64,000 bases of DNA from Trissonchulus latispiculum (Eukaryota; Nematoda; Enoplea; Enoplida; Ironidae): the NCBI GenBank assembly GCA_030248195.1, contig JASAND010015575.1, forward strand, positions 1-64,000. Direction: 5' to 3'. Both the position numbers and the translations under genes were made by a program. The notes under the pieces are model-generated. The model searched no databases. It had not been told where the DNA came from and saw only the letters and a list, made by a program, of their open reading frames with translations. Of this stretch, positions 1 to 12,279 are shown piece by piece (the first letter of the stretch is position 1; each line of letters starts with the position of its first letter).

Positions 1-1278
1 TTGCAGTTTAGATCCTTACAATTTAATATAGCTCATATGATGATTAGCGCTCCGCGCACCCTCGTGATATTTACTCCTGTATCTCGCTGAGGGCTAAGAA
101 GTCGGGTATACATAGGATGGCAAAAGACTACGGCAATACACCAGTTTAAATCCTTTACCTGTAGGTATTTATCACTGCATAAATTACAGTGACAATCTGA
201 GCATTTCAATTCAATATTTCAGTATTCATTTCAAATTTAGCTCGCTCTATGTTTCACAAACTGCTTTGTAGAAACTTGGTGCAAGAAGATAAAATGTTCA
301 GCGCATCGAGAGCTTCAATTTGATGTAAATATGGCTATATTTGAAAAAATTGAAAGTTTGACATGTTGTTTTGCCCATAGGTGTCCACTGTCCACCATTC
401 TGTCGTAGTTTGTAGCAAAACACAGGCATAAAATTTTACGTACACGTTGGCATTATGCCTGCTAATAAGTACGCCAAATTTCTTGAGATTCCTTAAGTTT
501 TGGCTGAGTTATAAAGCATCAGACACGAAATTTTCGAAAAATGATGATTTTTGATGAAAAATGAAATTTCTCTGACCAAAACTGTGAGCTACTGTAAATC
601 CCCCCACTTTCACTCTTCCCCGCCCCCGCTAGTGAGGCACACCCCCACTTTTTTCAGCCCAGCGAAAAACCATACCTGTTTCTTTATTCACACTTCGCAT
701 TATAACATCAACGAGTTAATCTTGATCCAACCTGCTTAATCGCTGTTTCCTTGCAGATTAATTTTAATTCATTTAATCCATCGCCTATATTTGTATTAGT
801 TTTTAATCCTCGTGCAGATGCGAATTAAAAAGTTGACGAATTAAAATTTTTAATTGCTGTCTCTTTAATGACGGGTTAAATGGGCTAAAATTGAGTAATT
901 AAATTAAAGTACATACATAAAACGAGTTAACTTTAACCCTTTCGATCAATTTAAACCAACTCTTAGTTATCAGGATCAAACATCTTCTGCACAGTCAGTT
1001 CTAGCACTAAAGAAACAGCTATTAAAATTTGTATCCGGCTGAGTTTTTAATCTGTTTAGTCGTACCATTCTTATCTCAAAGGCAAAGCAAATATTACCTA
1101 AAAGCTTGACAAGTTATGCACTCTTAGGCTAAAACAGCATCTGCAGTGCTGAGTCATGTCAGTGAACGTCAGAATTAACTTTAATACAGTCTGTTAATGA
1201 TGTCGGCTTTTGCGACAAATTTAGATTAGCATTTTGCTGAAGCTGGTTTGTTTATGTTCGTTGTTTGTTATATTTCAG
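1..1278. other. Non-coding, AT-rich; probably intron or upstream of EIF3J
   Basis: No exon with family similarity was recognised on either strand. Around 740-1000 there is a diverged A/T-rich repeat built on variants of AATTAAAATT and GAGTTAAC. The earlier EIF3J exons should be here or further left. Confidence 0.4.
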
Positions 1279-2666
1279 TGAAAGAAGAAACAGCCGGTGC
1301 CAGTCTTTCCAGTCAAGAGGATGTGAATTTGGTTGTGGGAAAGCTAAAGGAAACTGTTGAACATTTTAAAGTATATATATAGATTTGATTATGTATGGAT
1401 TACCGTATCCTATCCTCTCAGTTTCTGCAGACATGATCTGCTCTGCAAGATAGGCTGCCCAACCACGAATACACAATTGTGTGTGCTCACATGCTATATT
1501 GCTTAAAATTATTAAAGTTCATAGTCAAACAACTCGCTTAGTCTAAACTTTTCAGCAAGTAGAGTGCTACATAGCTCAAAACTTTGACATTTAGCGGTTT
1601 CAAGTTATAGGTCAACGTCGAATCTTCATGATTTTTATCTGTTTTGGGGTTGTCTCACAGAAATGATTACTGCTAAGGTTGTTTTGTTAATTTACATGTT
1701 AAAAAGCCCCCATGCAATGGCCTATTAGGTGGCCCTCTGTGGTTATCCAGATGAGATTCCCACAGTTTTTTCTAATCCGCTTGAGCTTTGGACTAAGCAC
1801 TAATCACTTACTTAAAATGGACAGCGGAAAAGTCGAAGAATGTCTAAGAAATCCAAAAAACTGGGAAAACTTGTTTGAAATTTTTCGAATAAATTCGATA
1901 AAACAAATCCCAGAATTAATCTTCTTATTTGGCTTCCCATGCTTTTAATGTATTTTTGTTTAGAAATCCCAGTTGTACAGTGATTTATTGGATATCCTGT
2001 TTAGAGATCTTTGTCTTGACTGTAATAAGACATTTTCTTGTAACTGTGTTGTTTTCTTGTTCTTCTAATCTTGAAATATTCGTAGTATCAAGAGTGGTAT
2101 ATACTTACTAGAATTCATCTTAGATCCGGAATCAAGTTAGTAAATGGTTTTAACCGTTTAAAGTTTGTTAGTGCAAAAGCTCCTGAAAGAATTTCTGAAT
2201 TTTTGGTTCATTCATTTCAGTAATTTTATTTTATTGCATGTTTCAATTTTTTAGTAGAATCAGATTCAGTTAGAAGATTCAGCAAATCGTTGAGTCTTCT
2301 AGCAACTGAACGGGCCAAAATGGAGAAAGAGGAAAAAGAAAAGGTATGGCTAAATTTAGTTTTTTTAGAATTCCCCCGTGTATATTAGTTTGAGGTTCCT
2401 TGAAAATTTTAGTGAAATTGATCTGGTTATTGCATAACCAATGTTCCACACTACCAATACAAGTTGTGCGCGTGGCGTGTTGTGCTGTTTGGGATTTGGT
2501 TTGCTTTTATTTTGTTCTGTTGCAGTCGAAGCCTAAGAAGAAATCTAAGATAGAATTAAAGGGAGCTGCCAAAGCAGCTGACAGCATTTATGCGGATGTT
2601 GCTGATGCCTTATCCGGTGGAGCTGGTAGTGCTCTGGATGACTTTGATGATGATGACTTCATGTGA
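1279..2666 (+). CDS. EIF3J: Eukaryotic translation initiation factor 3 subunit J, 3' exons (partial)
   Basis: EIF3J is the loosely bound eIF3 subunit that helps seat eIF3 on the 40S ribosome near the decoding centre. Three exons are seen. Exon 1279-1370 encodes KEETAGASLSSQ...LKETVEHFK. Exon 2255 (or 2258)-2343 encodes ESDSVRRFSKSLSLLATERA followed by a charged KMEKEEKEK stretch. Exon 2526-2666 encodes SKPKKKSKIELKG...DDFDDDDFM and stop. The serial lysines, acidic tail and terminal DFM are the family signature at the C terminus. Exons 2 and 3 join in phase 0. Exon 1 ends in phase 0 but exon 2 needs one carried base, so a small exon of about 45 bp (the FxExLVR helix of the family) must lie between. 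The stretch from 1751 after a CAG acceptor (MRFPQFFLIRLSFGL) fits in place and phase but would need a GC donor near 1797. The N-terminal half is left of the window. Confidence 0.85.
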
Positions 2667-5111
2667 CACTCTCAGCCACCGCTTTTCAAAAAATATAATT
2701 TATTGTAGTATTCTGCTGATAAATTTTCCTAAATGTAGAAAATTTCCTAAGACGTTTTACATCGTTTTGACGGATTAAGAAATTGTATGGCACTCTTTGA
2801 AAATTTTCAAACTGTTGCGGTTTAGTCTCTCTGTTTACTGTGCAACATTTCTGATGCAACTATTTGGATACACATACGACATTAGTTTTTGTCCGTTGGG
2901 TTATTTGCTCATTTCATAAATCGTGAAAGTCATTTAAACAGTTTTAGACAATTCGTGCACCTATATCTAGAATTGTTCACTTGTTTTCATTTGCCGACGA
3001 ACTAATTCGATTTGGAAGTGTATTTATGTGATACTTGGAAATGCTGATTGCTTTGAACTTCGGGGGTTGATAGTGACTTATTGCTTTGGTTCTTTAAATA
3101 TCTAAGTTTTTAAATTTACAACCAATCTGGTTTCTTTGTCTAGTATACGCACATTGTTCTGACTTTTTCTGTAAACCCTGTAGAAGGCTTATCCTACTTA
3201 CTTTGTCACTGAGAAAACCTAACTTAAATCTTACAATAGTTTATATAAAACTTGAAAAAAATATATATTAAGACATGTGAGGTCAGAATTGCTTTTTGGT
3301 GTTGTCTCTTCATTTTCTGTTATGTTAGTTTTTGCGCCTACGGGTGTGTTGTTCATGCCGAATGGAGCCAACAACAACATGCAAGTTTACACTTAAACTA
3401 TAAAATGTATTTTTAACAAAAGAACAACTTTTGAAAAAACGATATATACTGTTATGAAAATAGCACTGACACCGATTCTAAATATTGTAGTACCTTTCTC
3501 CTAACGTCAAAAATACTTTAAGTAACATATACTAAAGCTTCTTGTAATTAAGTGGGTTTTAATACTGTGACTATGTATATGTTTGTTTTCTTTATTATCT
3601 GTTATATTGTTTATTTGCTTCCATGCCCTGCTAAGAATAACATAATCATTACTTGTGGACGTATAATTTGTAACAGTAAATTGCTAACTGGGATTTATGT
3701 GTGTTTTTAGGCATTACGTCTAAATTACTTAATTCCTTAAGGTACAATGTTTTTTGAGCTACATAATGTTACAGCCAAAACAGCTGTACCAACTTATCAA
3801 GTGTCCATAAGGCTATTATTTAAGTAAAGAATAGAACGAAGTTAGCAAAGTTACAGGACTATTTAGTAAGGGAAACAAACATAGGGAAAATGTAATAATA
3901 AAGAACTTAACTGAGTCTCACTGAAACTAGAATAGAAACACCCTGAAACAGTAAAGATACCTGAAAATAATCTAAGCTGAAAATCCTAATATTCCGCAGT
4001 TGTACATTTCATGACCAATACTTCCGAACGTTTTTTCATGTAAAAGTAATGTTTTTAAGACATACAGTTTCGATGTTTGCTATTTATATATCACTTGCTT
4101 GTCAGAAGTACCCTTTGAAAGCTGCCTTGACCACTCTGCAGCATATTTCTTCATTTTTCTCATAATTGTAGCTTATGCATGTAGTATATTCGCATCCAGA
4201 CTGTTATTTAGACGACCATTACCATTGCACGCAAGTTTAGATACCACCATACTTAGTAGACATATGAACTTAACGGAATCCGGGCGAGCTTTCCACTGTT
4301 TCCTTGTCAGATAACTGCAGTATTGTGATCAAAACTTAACTCCTCTTGTAGGTGGACGCCGTATCCAGTTTATAATAGTTTTGCACGATTGGTAGGCATC
4401 GACTGCATCATGTCTTATAGCCATCTTCCGCTGAAAAAGTTGGCAGCCTTTGCTGTACCTCCAGTCTCAGGTTATTCTCCGAGAGCCAACGTAGTAGTTA
4501 GGGAACTAACGTTACTAATACATACTGCTATATTCCAGTACCGCCTCAGTAGCACAAAAATACTATTAAGCCTTCATGCCATTGTAATTAAAAGAACCCG
4601 GTGTCCATATCTTGAAAAACCATATACCAAAAACCCTGTACCCATTCATGCCCACTGTTCCCAAAGTGGGGAACATTCAAAATTTGATTTGCCGTGGTAA
4701 CATAATCGAGTTTGATAACTCTTTGGCTACGCCATTGTAATAAGCAAGGAAGGAGCAACATACACTATCCGGCCGACGTCCATACCTAGCGAGCGACATA
4801 AAAATTGGGCTCACTCAATATGGAGGAAAATTCTGTTGGTATAGATGAAATTCAAGAGTTTATGGCAGCAGCAGGCTGGATGGTAATGAGAATTGAACCA
4901 ATTCAAAATAAACTGCTCATACTGGTATATAAACAATAAAATTAATGTAAAAATTAAAACCACAAACCATACAAACTGGTCTGAGTAAAAAAGTGCTTGT
5001 TCCCATACCGGGAACAATGGGCAAAAACGGGTTAAAACAAATTATTTTTATTAGGTTGTGGTATAATCAGTAAAAATTCAATATTCACAGTATACTAACT
5101 ATTATATTAAC

Positions 5112-5143
<32 letters not shown>

Positions 5144-5396
5144 CTGTAAAAATTTATGACTGATATGGCCAGTTTTGCGAGAATGGAATGTATCCAGGTA
5201 TGCTGCATGCATAACCTACTAGAAAGTAGGAATCATTTTGTTTCAAACAGCACAACATTAACATTGCTTGTAATATTTTTTTTCGGCCACCTCACCCCAG
5301 TTGGTATTCCGGTTAGGGGTAGTGTCAGCTTGTTTTCAAAATTTGTTGGGGCGTGGGGAGCTGACACTGAATAACTGCAATCGCAATTATCCGAGG
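2667..5396. other. Intergenic stretch after EIF3J; no gene recognised
   Basis: Likely holds the EIF3J 3' UTR at its left end. Short open frames at 4099-4314 and 4389-4700 show no recognisable domain. A (TA)n run sits at about 5112-5137. Confidence 0.4.
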
Positions 5397-6860
5397 CAGG
5401 CCTGTTGCGGTTCCTTTTTTTCCTTTTATTTCCTTTTTTCGAGGCATTCCTTTTATTTCCTTTTTTTCTATCTGAGCTCCAGAAAATTAAGGAATTTGCA
5501 ACATTTTTAGACAAAAAACAACTTTTTTGTCTGCAATGTTTCGAAAATTTCTGGCTTCGCCGGTTCAGATTTTAATTTGAATGATCGTTTTGGATTTTGG
5601 CAGTATTTCACTTGATTAAACTTGGGTTGCCTGCCGTTGAGGTTTGTTTGAGTTTGTCGTTGGCTTTTTTAAAAGTGTTTTATGATCTAATCAGGGATTT
5701 GCTGCTTACAAACAGAGTGCCAGAAACGAATTTAACGAATTTAAAAGGTACTCATCCTCATCACATTGCTACGTAGGCTAGGATTAAAATGTATAAGTAC
5801 CGACGATTTCGCAACGTTTCCTATAATGTTTCTTATTCTTAGTAAGATCCAAAGATTTTTCAAATTAGAAGTTTCTAGCATTTAGACACTCATATGATAT
5901 TCTATGTTTTTTATCGCCGAGACTTTCAACAGTTGATAAGTTTTCGGAACGACGACTGGTCACCAGTTGTATCGGTGTTCATCTAAATGTATATATATAA
6001 TGCGTAGGTTTTGATCCAAAATGTGTTCTTCAGAAAACAGTTTTAGAAAAAATCATTTTTAAAATGAGCAAGAAAAGTTAAATTTGGTTTAAGTTAAAAA
6101 TTGAAAAATGTATATATACGTATATATAACTAATTGTGTTACCTGTGCATCAGTTAGGTAGGAGTTTTCCTTTTCAATTTTGTCGACAAACTTCCTTGTA
6201 AAATTATTGTGGGGAAACCTTTTTACCGGTTTTCGGGTTTTTTGCATTTTTGTTTTTTCTATGTCAAAAATAGCTTCCGATTGCAAGATTGGGTATATAT
6301 ATACGAATTATGCAGAGTTTATATATATATGTTTTTAAACCCTTATTCCGTTATAAATAGAATACTATTACTAAGCCTAGATCATTAGAGAACTTATAGA
6401 AGTTCTCGAAGCATTTCGCCTTTTCAATTTTGTCAATTTTTTTATAATTTGGCAAATTCTTATTTTACACTGTTTCAAAAAATTTTGAACTGTTCGGAAA
6501 ACAATTTATATATATCAACTTTTCATACGGAAAACTTTGAGCCTCGGGTAGCACCAAAGTCATGTGAACACATTTGGCTAACCCAATAACCATGAAACTT
6601 TGCAACTTTGTTTGGGCTTTGGGTTAGGCGAGAGGGATTTACGAAAACGATTCACGGTACGTAGTTATTGGAAACGGGTTATTCATGTGGGCTTCGTTAC
6701 ACGGGAATAAAATAATGTGCAACAATGTCAAAAAGCTTGCCTGTAAAGTTTGCTATCATTGCTAGTTTTCATTGGAAAAATTCCTTTTTTTTCCTTTTTT
6801 TCTGTCACAAAATTCCTTTTTTTATTCCTTTTTTCTGGGAATGGCCGCGCAACAGCCCTG
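5397..6860. mobile_element. Non-autonomous DNA element, CAGG ends, 6-bp TSD, T-rich subterminal arrays
   Basis: The left end starts CAGGCCTGTTGCGG and the right end, read inward on the minus strand, starts CAGGGCTGTTGCGC. Both sides are flanked by CCGAGG (5391-5396 and 6861-6866), giving a 6-bp target duplication. Just inside each end is an array of TTCCTTTTT units (5416-5470 and 6780-6836). The arrays have the same orientation on the plus strand although the termini are inverted. No transposase frame is visible in the 1.46 kb. The superfamily is not assigned. Confidence 0.65.
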
Positions 6861-7134
6861 CCGAGGTGTTCTCCTAGGCTGTCGAGGCGTTCATTACTTC
6901 AACCGTAATGAAGGCCCCGTGGCAGCGCTCACCAAGCAGGCGGCCGCCCCTTGCACATGCTCGGTAAATTGCCGGAAGGGGGGGAATTCAAGGTTTCTGC
7001 GCAATTCAATTGCTATCTGCGGCTCCTGCTGGCGCCGGCACGAACGACTGTCTGAGTAGAGCTATCGTTCGATTAAGGATCCTAAGGATCCCAACTTTCG
7101 TGTTTGTGGGTAATTGTTCGAGCTGATAATAATT

Positions 7135-7340
7135 TCAGACAACACGTCATCGGAAAATGGTATTTTCAGGCTAAGCGTAGTCTGAAATTACAAGTTTCAG
7201 GTTAAGCGTAGTCTGAAATTACAAGTTTCAGGCTAAACGTTGTCTGAAATTACAAGTTTCAGGCTAAGCGTTGTCTGAAATTACAAGTTTCAGGCTAAGG
7301 GTTGTCTGAAATTACAATTTTCAGTCTAAGCGTAAAACTA
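7135..7340. repeat. Tandem repeat, about 31-bp unit, five copies
   Basis: Near-identical units of the form TTTCAGGCTAAGCG followed by TTGTCTGAAATTACAAG follow one another. Copies differ by single substitutions (GGCTAA/GGTTAA, GCGTAG/GCGTTG). The core CTGAAA/TTTCAG is self-complementary, and a simpler TTTCAG array follows it. Confidence 0.8.
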
Positions 7341-7374
7341 AATCGATTGATACTTTAAGGTCAAGCAAGAGCTG

Positions 7375-7640
7375 AAATTATTTTCAGATTCAATGGTCGC
7401 CTGAAATTATTTCAATTTCAGTTTCAGGCCTGTTTCTTTCAGAATTTTAGTTTCAGGAGGCAAATCAAAATAATTTCAGTTTCAGTTTCAGTTTTAGTTT
7501 CAGTCGTCGATTTTTTGCATTTTCAGTTTCAGTTTCAGACGTCGAGCTCTACTATTTTCAGTTTCCGTTTCAGTTTTAGGTGCTGAAACTGAAATATGTA
7601 CTGACTGAAAATACTGTCAGTTGCAGTTTCAGGTGCTGAA
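7375..7640. repeat. TTTCAG hexamer array
   Basis: Dozens of TTTCAG and its complement CTGAAA, first as direct copies (7420-7590), then switching to CTGAAACTGAAA near 7585-7640, giving a partly palindromic block. Together with 7135-7340 it looks like inflated subterminal repeats of a DNA element whose ends I cannot fix. Confidence 0.7.
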
Positions 7641-8117
7641 ACGTGACTATTTTATGAGAAGAATAAAGATACTTATTTATAGTGTTGGGATTGCCCGAAA
7701 TTTTCCCTGGTCGGCTTTGCTTGGTTTGGCCGGACTTTGAAGTTGGCCAGAATATTGACCGATGGCCGGCCATTGGCGGTTGGCCGTTGGCCGCTGGTTG
7801 GCCGTTGACTGTTGTTTGGCCGTAAGCTGCTTTCCTGTTTGGTTTACCGCCCGCTTAGCATATATATTTCCGTTTTGAAAGTTTAGGATTTAGAATTAAT
7901 ATAGGATAATATTCTAGAAGCAGCAATCTTTGAATGAAATATGTGAGAGGAGTGGGGTATAAAAGAAAGAGTTATATTGACTTCTGTTAGCTTTGAATTG
8001 TTAAAAATTAAGGGATCAAGTAATTCCCCCTCCCCAGCCTCAATTGGGGGGAGATAGTTCACTTGATGCTAACTTTCGCAAACCAGTTTAGCTCAAACTT
8101 TGTGTGGGTGCACTCCA

Positions 8118-8498
8118 ACACATATCTGATTGATTGATAATAAAATTTTAAAATTTTTATTTTGGGACCAAGGGGAACCAAACAATTTTTGTCTTCGATT
8201 TTGCTGAAAAGTGGCATATATGGGTTTTTTGGGTCACTGAGCAGGAATCTGAAGTTTGTTCTTCGATTCGGCTTTTCGTTAGCTAGATATAAGCTTATGC
8301 TGTAAGCTTAAGTTATAAGTTTAAACAGAGCTAACAAAAAGCTGGATCGAAAAACGGACTTCAGATTCGTGCTCAGCAACCCAGAAAACCCGCTCTATAT
8401 GCAACAATTCAGCAAAATAAGAGACAAAACGTTTTTGGCTCCCCTTGTATATAAAAGTAAAATTTTATAATTTTATTACTAATCGATCAGATATGTGT
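8118..8498. repeat. 381-bp foldback element with ACACATATCTG ends
   Basis: The left arm begins ACACATATCTGATTGATTG and the right arm ends with its near-complement CAATC/CGATCAGATATGTGT. The arms pair along almost their full length, leaving a short centre near 8290-8330. Each arm carries words found in many other places in the window: GGACCAAGGGG, a (T)n-GTCT-CGATTTTGCTGAAAAG block, ACTTCAGATTCGTG, and an AGCTAAC-AAAAAGC block. It sits about 280 bp upstream of the Pcc1/LAGE3 start codon. Confidence 0.8.
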
Positions 8499-8780
8499 CG
8501 GAAGTTCGCCTGCTGCACGCTATTTTCTACTTCTCAAAAACATTATTGTGTTTTTGAAGAAAATGTTTGAAACGCAACCGAATTTTCACTCTTCGAAATG
8601 AAATTAATTAAATATTTGAAAAACAATTCTATTGTAGCGATTAAGAATGCTTCAAGTTCTCGGTTGTTTAGGGCACCCAGCCTAAGATCCTCATCCTGTT
8701 TACGAATTCCCCCGTCACGGAATGTTAGATCCGCCAGTGATTATTGATCTAAATGTTTAATATTTTTATTTTCCTTCAGA

Positions 8781-9089
8781 ATGGAGTCACATTTTTCCGG
8801 CGCCGATGCTAATTGCACTAATCAGTCATCTGTGTCTGGACAAAATAAGGTTGATTTAACAGTACCATTGCCTACTCCTGAAGATGCGATCATCGTTTAT
8901 AATTCTCTACGAGTGGATAAAGAACCTGAACGCAGCAAAGTTTCCAAGCAATTATCTATCGAAGATAATCTACTAAAGATAACTTTCACTGGACCTGACT
9001 TGAAGAATATTCGAACCGCTGTTAATTCACAGTTTGAACTGATATTGCTTGTGCTGAAAACGGTTGATAAATTTAAGCCGAAACATTAA
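8781..9089 (+). CDS. LAGE3: Pcc1/LAGE3-type subunit of the EKC/KEOPS complex
   Basis: Pcc1 is the small dimerising subunit of KEOPS, which makes the t6A modification at position 37 of ANN-decoding tRNAs. The 102-residue product has a short polar N-terminal extension (1-25) and then the full family domain: LTVPLPTPEDAIIVYNSLRV at about 26-45, the EPERS-VSKQLS block near 49-60, a short beta stretch LLKITFTG, and a C-terminal helix beginning LKNIRTAVNSQFELILLVLK. Length and order match animal LAGE3 proteins, which often have a longer N terminus. The ATG at 8781 lies one base after a TTCCTTCAG acceptor, so a non-coding 5' exon is likely upstream. The coding part is one exon. No other KEOPS gene is nearby. 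The similarity covers the whole domain, so identity is fairly secure. Confidence 0.87.
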   Translation: MESHFSGADANCTNQSSVSGQNKVDLTVPLPTPEDAIIVYNSLRVDKEPERSKVSKQLSIEDNLLKITFTGPDLKNIRTAVNSQFELILLVLKTVDKFKPKH

Positions 9090-9389
9090 ACTTTAGTATA
9101 GAGGTTTTCATGACATTTAAGCTTTAGCTTGCCTTTAGTTAATACAGCTACCTCTAAAATTCTGGAAACATTTCTATTTTAAAAGTGACCTGTGACTTCT
9201 ATTTGAGATCAATTTCTTTTATTGATTTTGTGTTATTATTGTGATTGTTTTGGTTTGGTTGTATGTGGTTTGTTTTGTTGGTAAAGTTTTCCGTGGTCAT
9301 CTTCACTACGTCACAACTTGATAAGTTTTAAGTTTAAGTACTGAGGCAGAGTTTAGCGCACTAGTTGGGCGAGTAGAATTGATGACGAC

Positions 9390-9645
9390 TGAAACCACAA
9401 ACCGGAACAGGAACCTGAACGGAGGTCTAAAACTAGGACTAGGAACATGAAGGAACAGGAACGGGGTCTAAAATGAAGGCATGGGACGGAGGTTTCATTT
9501 CAGGAACAGGATCTGGAATATGATCTGCTTGGTCTGCTTGCAGAAGCAAGAACAGTAAGTATATTTTCGGGAACCAGGGATCTATTTTCAGGAACAGGGT
9601 CAGGAATAATAGAGGTATATTTTCAAGAAATGAGGACTACAGGCA
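9390..9645. repeat. Degenerate AGGAACAGGAAC purine repeat
   Basis: Irregular repeats of (G)GAACAGG and AACTAGGACTAGG over about 250 bp immediately left of the CAGGGGCC element. They have no coding potential. Confidence 0.5.
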
Positions 9646-10126
9646 CAGGGGCCAGTTTCATAAAATGTTCTATAGTTCTCCAGTCCTAACTACGCTGGAA
9701 GTTATCGATATCTGCAAGTTGCATTGTAAAGTCACGCTGAAAAAGTTCAGGGGCCAGTTTCATAAAAAACATTCCCGAGTTCTCAAGTTTTCGAGTAGTT
9801 AAATGACATGACAAACAACCTCATCTGTATTAAAAATTATATGTAAATGTATCTATGGACAATTTTGTGGTGATTTATTTGGTCAACTATGCAAATTGTT
9901 GAAGCAGGAAAAATAATCTATAAATGTCGATTTTCAAAAATTTTTCAAGTAGGTCTCAAGTTGGCAAAAAATTTTCTGGTCGAAATCGACCAGAGAACTT
10001 GACTCGAGAACTCAACTTTTTCAGCGTGACTTGCATGCAATGAGACTTGCGGATCAGGAAAACTTCCAGCGTAGTTTACCTACTAGACTCGAGAACTCGA
10101 GTACATTTTTTTGAAAATGGCCCCTG
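9646..10126. mobile_element. MITE-like foldback with CAGGGGCCAGTTTCAT ends
   Basis: CAGGGGCCAGTTTCATAAAA occurs at 9646 and again at 9748. The complementary end TTTTTTGAAAATGGCCCCTG closes at 10126. Internal arms also pair (TACGCTGGAAGTT near 9700 with AACTTCCAGCGTA near 10070, and CACGCTGAAAAAGTT with AACTTTTTCAGCGTG). The doubled left end suggests one copy inserted into another. No clear target duplication was found. Confidence 0.65.
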
Positions 10127-10267
10127 GAGTCAAGTTCTCGGTCGATTTCGATCAGAGAAGTTTTTGCCACTCGATAAAATTTTCAAAATTAAAATTTATT
10201 AATTTTTTCTTCCTCCTTTAATAATTTCAATTGTTGACTAAATAAATCACCATAAAATTGTCCGGTG

Positions 10268-10390
10268 TCACGGTGCAAATCTTCCCCCCGTGCAAAACTT
10301 CCCCCCGGAAGATTTGCACCGGTGCAATTCTTCCCCCCGGAAGTTTTGCACCGGTGCAAATCTTCCCCCGGGGGGAAGATTTGCACCGAC
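10268..10390. repeat. Palindromic array of GGTGCAAATCTTCC units
   Basis: Alternating direct and inverted copies of a 14-bp core (GGTGCAAATCTTCC / GGAAGATTTGCACC) are joined at GCACCGGTGC palindromes and C-runs. The array opens with TCACGGTGCAAATCTTCCCC. The same motif forms a second array at 12280-12440. The overlapping open frames here are by-products of the repeat. Confidence 0.8.
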
Positions 10391-11230
10391 AGAATTTCAT
10401 ATTTATTAACAATAATAACAACAACCGAGATCGTAGCTAAGCTCTGGCTTATAGTTTCGAAATTTTAAAATGCAGCTTAATCGAAACATAACATGAAACA
10501 ACGCGATGGTGCTTCTTTAAACTTTAGCTTTCACATTTGAGGGCAAATGGATTGTTCGACTGGTATGGTAGCTAAGCTAGCACAACACAAACCGGAATAG
10601 CTATCACAGTTCACAGGTTTGGCAATAAATAAAATTAATTGACTAAAATTGACCAGTGCTTTGTAGTTTGTTATAACACCATGAATGAAAGTTTCTTTTT
10701 TAGAGTTATTTGTGGATTTACTTTCATTTATCTGTATGAACTATGAATTTATCAATGTCAATCAAACAATGTTTGAGCTAAAATTAACATTGAAGCTTTA
10801 ACTATTTTAACTTGAGTAACTCTTGTAACTCAAAGCTAGGATTTATCCTCTTTTGCTCTTTACTTCAAAATCCAAATGCACTTAACTCCATAATCACCTC
10901 TATACTCTTTCGAGAAGGCCTTTAGAATTTAGATATCCATTCATACTTGAGATCGCCCTCAACGGAAATACACAAAAACGAAACCAAGCAAAGTTTAGAT
11001 TCTTACATAGCAAGTAAAATAGCAATAATAATTGGTTAAGAAAGCAAAAAACTGTTTGGAAAAACTAGGATTAAACCTTATCCCCCAAAGCCCTAATTGC
11101 ACTTTATCTCCCCTCCGAAGCTTGAAGACGTCTAGAAATAAAATTAAATTCAAGGTAAATTCAAATTTTTTTAATATTTTAACCAATTTTAAGTTTTAAT
11201 CTGTCTATTATTGATTTATTATCTTAAACA

Positions 11231-11600
11231 GCCGGTTGCACCAAATATGATTAACTTCTAATTAAAATATTATTAGCTAGTCTTAATCTTATTTTAATCA
11301 GATTCTCCGTTGCACCAAGCTAGTTAGATTTTAAAATCTGATTAGCTCTAAACCAATCAGTATTTTGCGCAGATGAGCTCGAGCAAATCAGGTACAAGCT
11401 TATGTCACATGATGACGTTAGTTAGTTTTTAGTTAGATTTTAATAAGATGTTAGTCAGAAGTTAGTCAAATGTTAATCTTACCCCTGACTAGAATTAAAA
11501 TCTAACTAACTTTCCATTTGGTGCAACGGAAAATGGCCTTAATTAGAACTTAATTACGAATTAGTCTAATTAGATGTTAGTCACATTTGGTGCAACCGGC
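11231..11600. mobile_element. 370-bp MITE with perfect 16-bp terminal inverted repeats
   Basis: It starts GCCGGTTGCACCAAAT and ends ATTTGGTGCAACCGGC, perfect complements. A second, inner pair (CCGTTGCACCAAG near 11308 and TTTGGTGCAACGG near 11517) suggests an element nested within its own kind. The body is a run of TTAGTTAGATTTTAA variants. A related left end (CCGATTGCACCAAATGTG) occurs at 15481. No target duplication is apparent. Confidence 0.75.
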
Positions 11601-12279
11601 CGAAACTTTGGTGAAAATGCAAATGAGAATTGTGAGCACTTTCAATCAATCTTTTAAAAATTTAAATAATTAAATTCTTGATTTTCAGGGGTAGACAAAC
11701 GGGATCCAAAAAGTTTGTCACCATTTTTGCTCAAATGTTGGTTCCAGGGGGTGTCAGAAGCGTTGAACACGAATCTGAGATTAATTTTTGTACAGCTTTT
11801 CGTGTTAACTCAATCTAACAGCTTCATCTTGCAATATATAAGCTAACAAAAAGCCGAGTTGAAAAATGAATTTGGGTGCATGGTATACCAAACACGTCTA
11901 CGAATGTTATGAATACAAGTGTTCCCAAATGAACTTTATCCCCCTCCAAAGGGGTAGACGAGGATAATGTTCAATTGAACCTAGCCAGGTTTCAGTCATT
12001 GAACGTTATAAAATTCAAATGCAAGATACAGGTTATTTCGATTTATTGTATCTGTTGAATTTAATTCATAATTCGACACAATTTTGCCTTAGTTCAACTT
12101 AATTAATTAAGACTGCCACATTAAGGCTTGGCGACGAGTTGAACTATTACTTCATCTATTAAGTGACTGGTGGCAAGTGACTGGCGAAAAATAGAACGTA
12201 GAATTGTTAGAATTAATCTTAAATAGTTCCCAAAACTTTTAAATCATGTGTTGCTAACTTCACGGTCGCTCTGGCAGCT

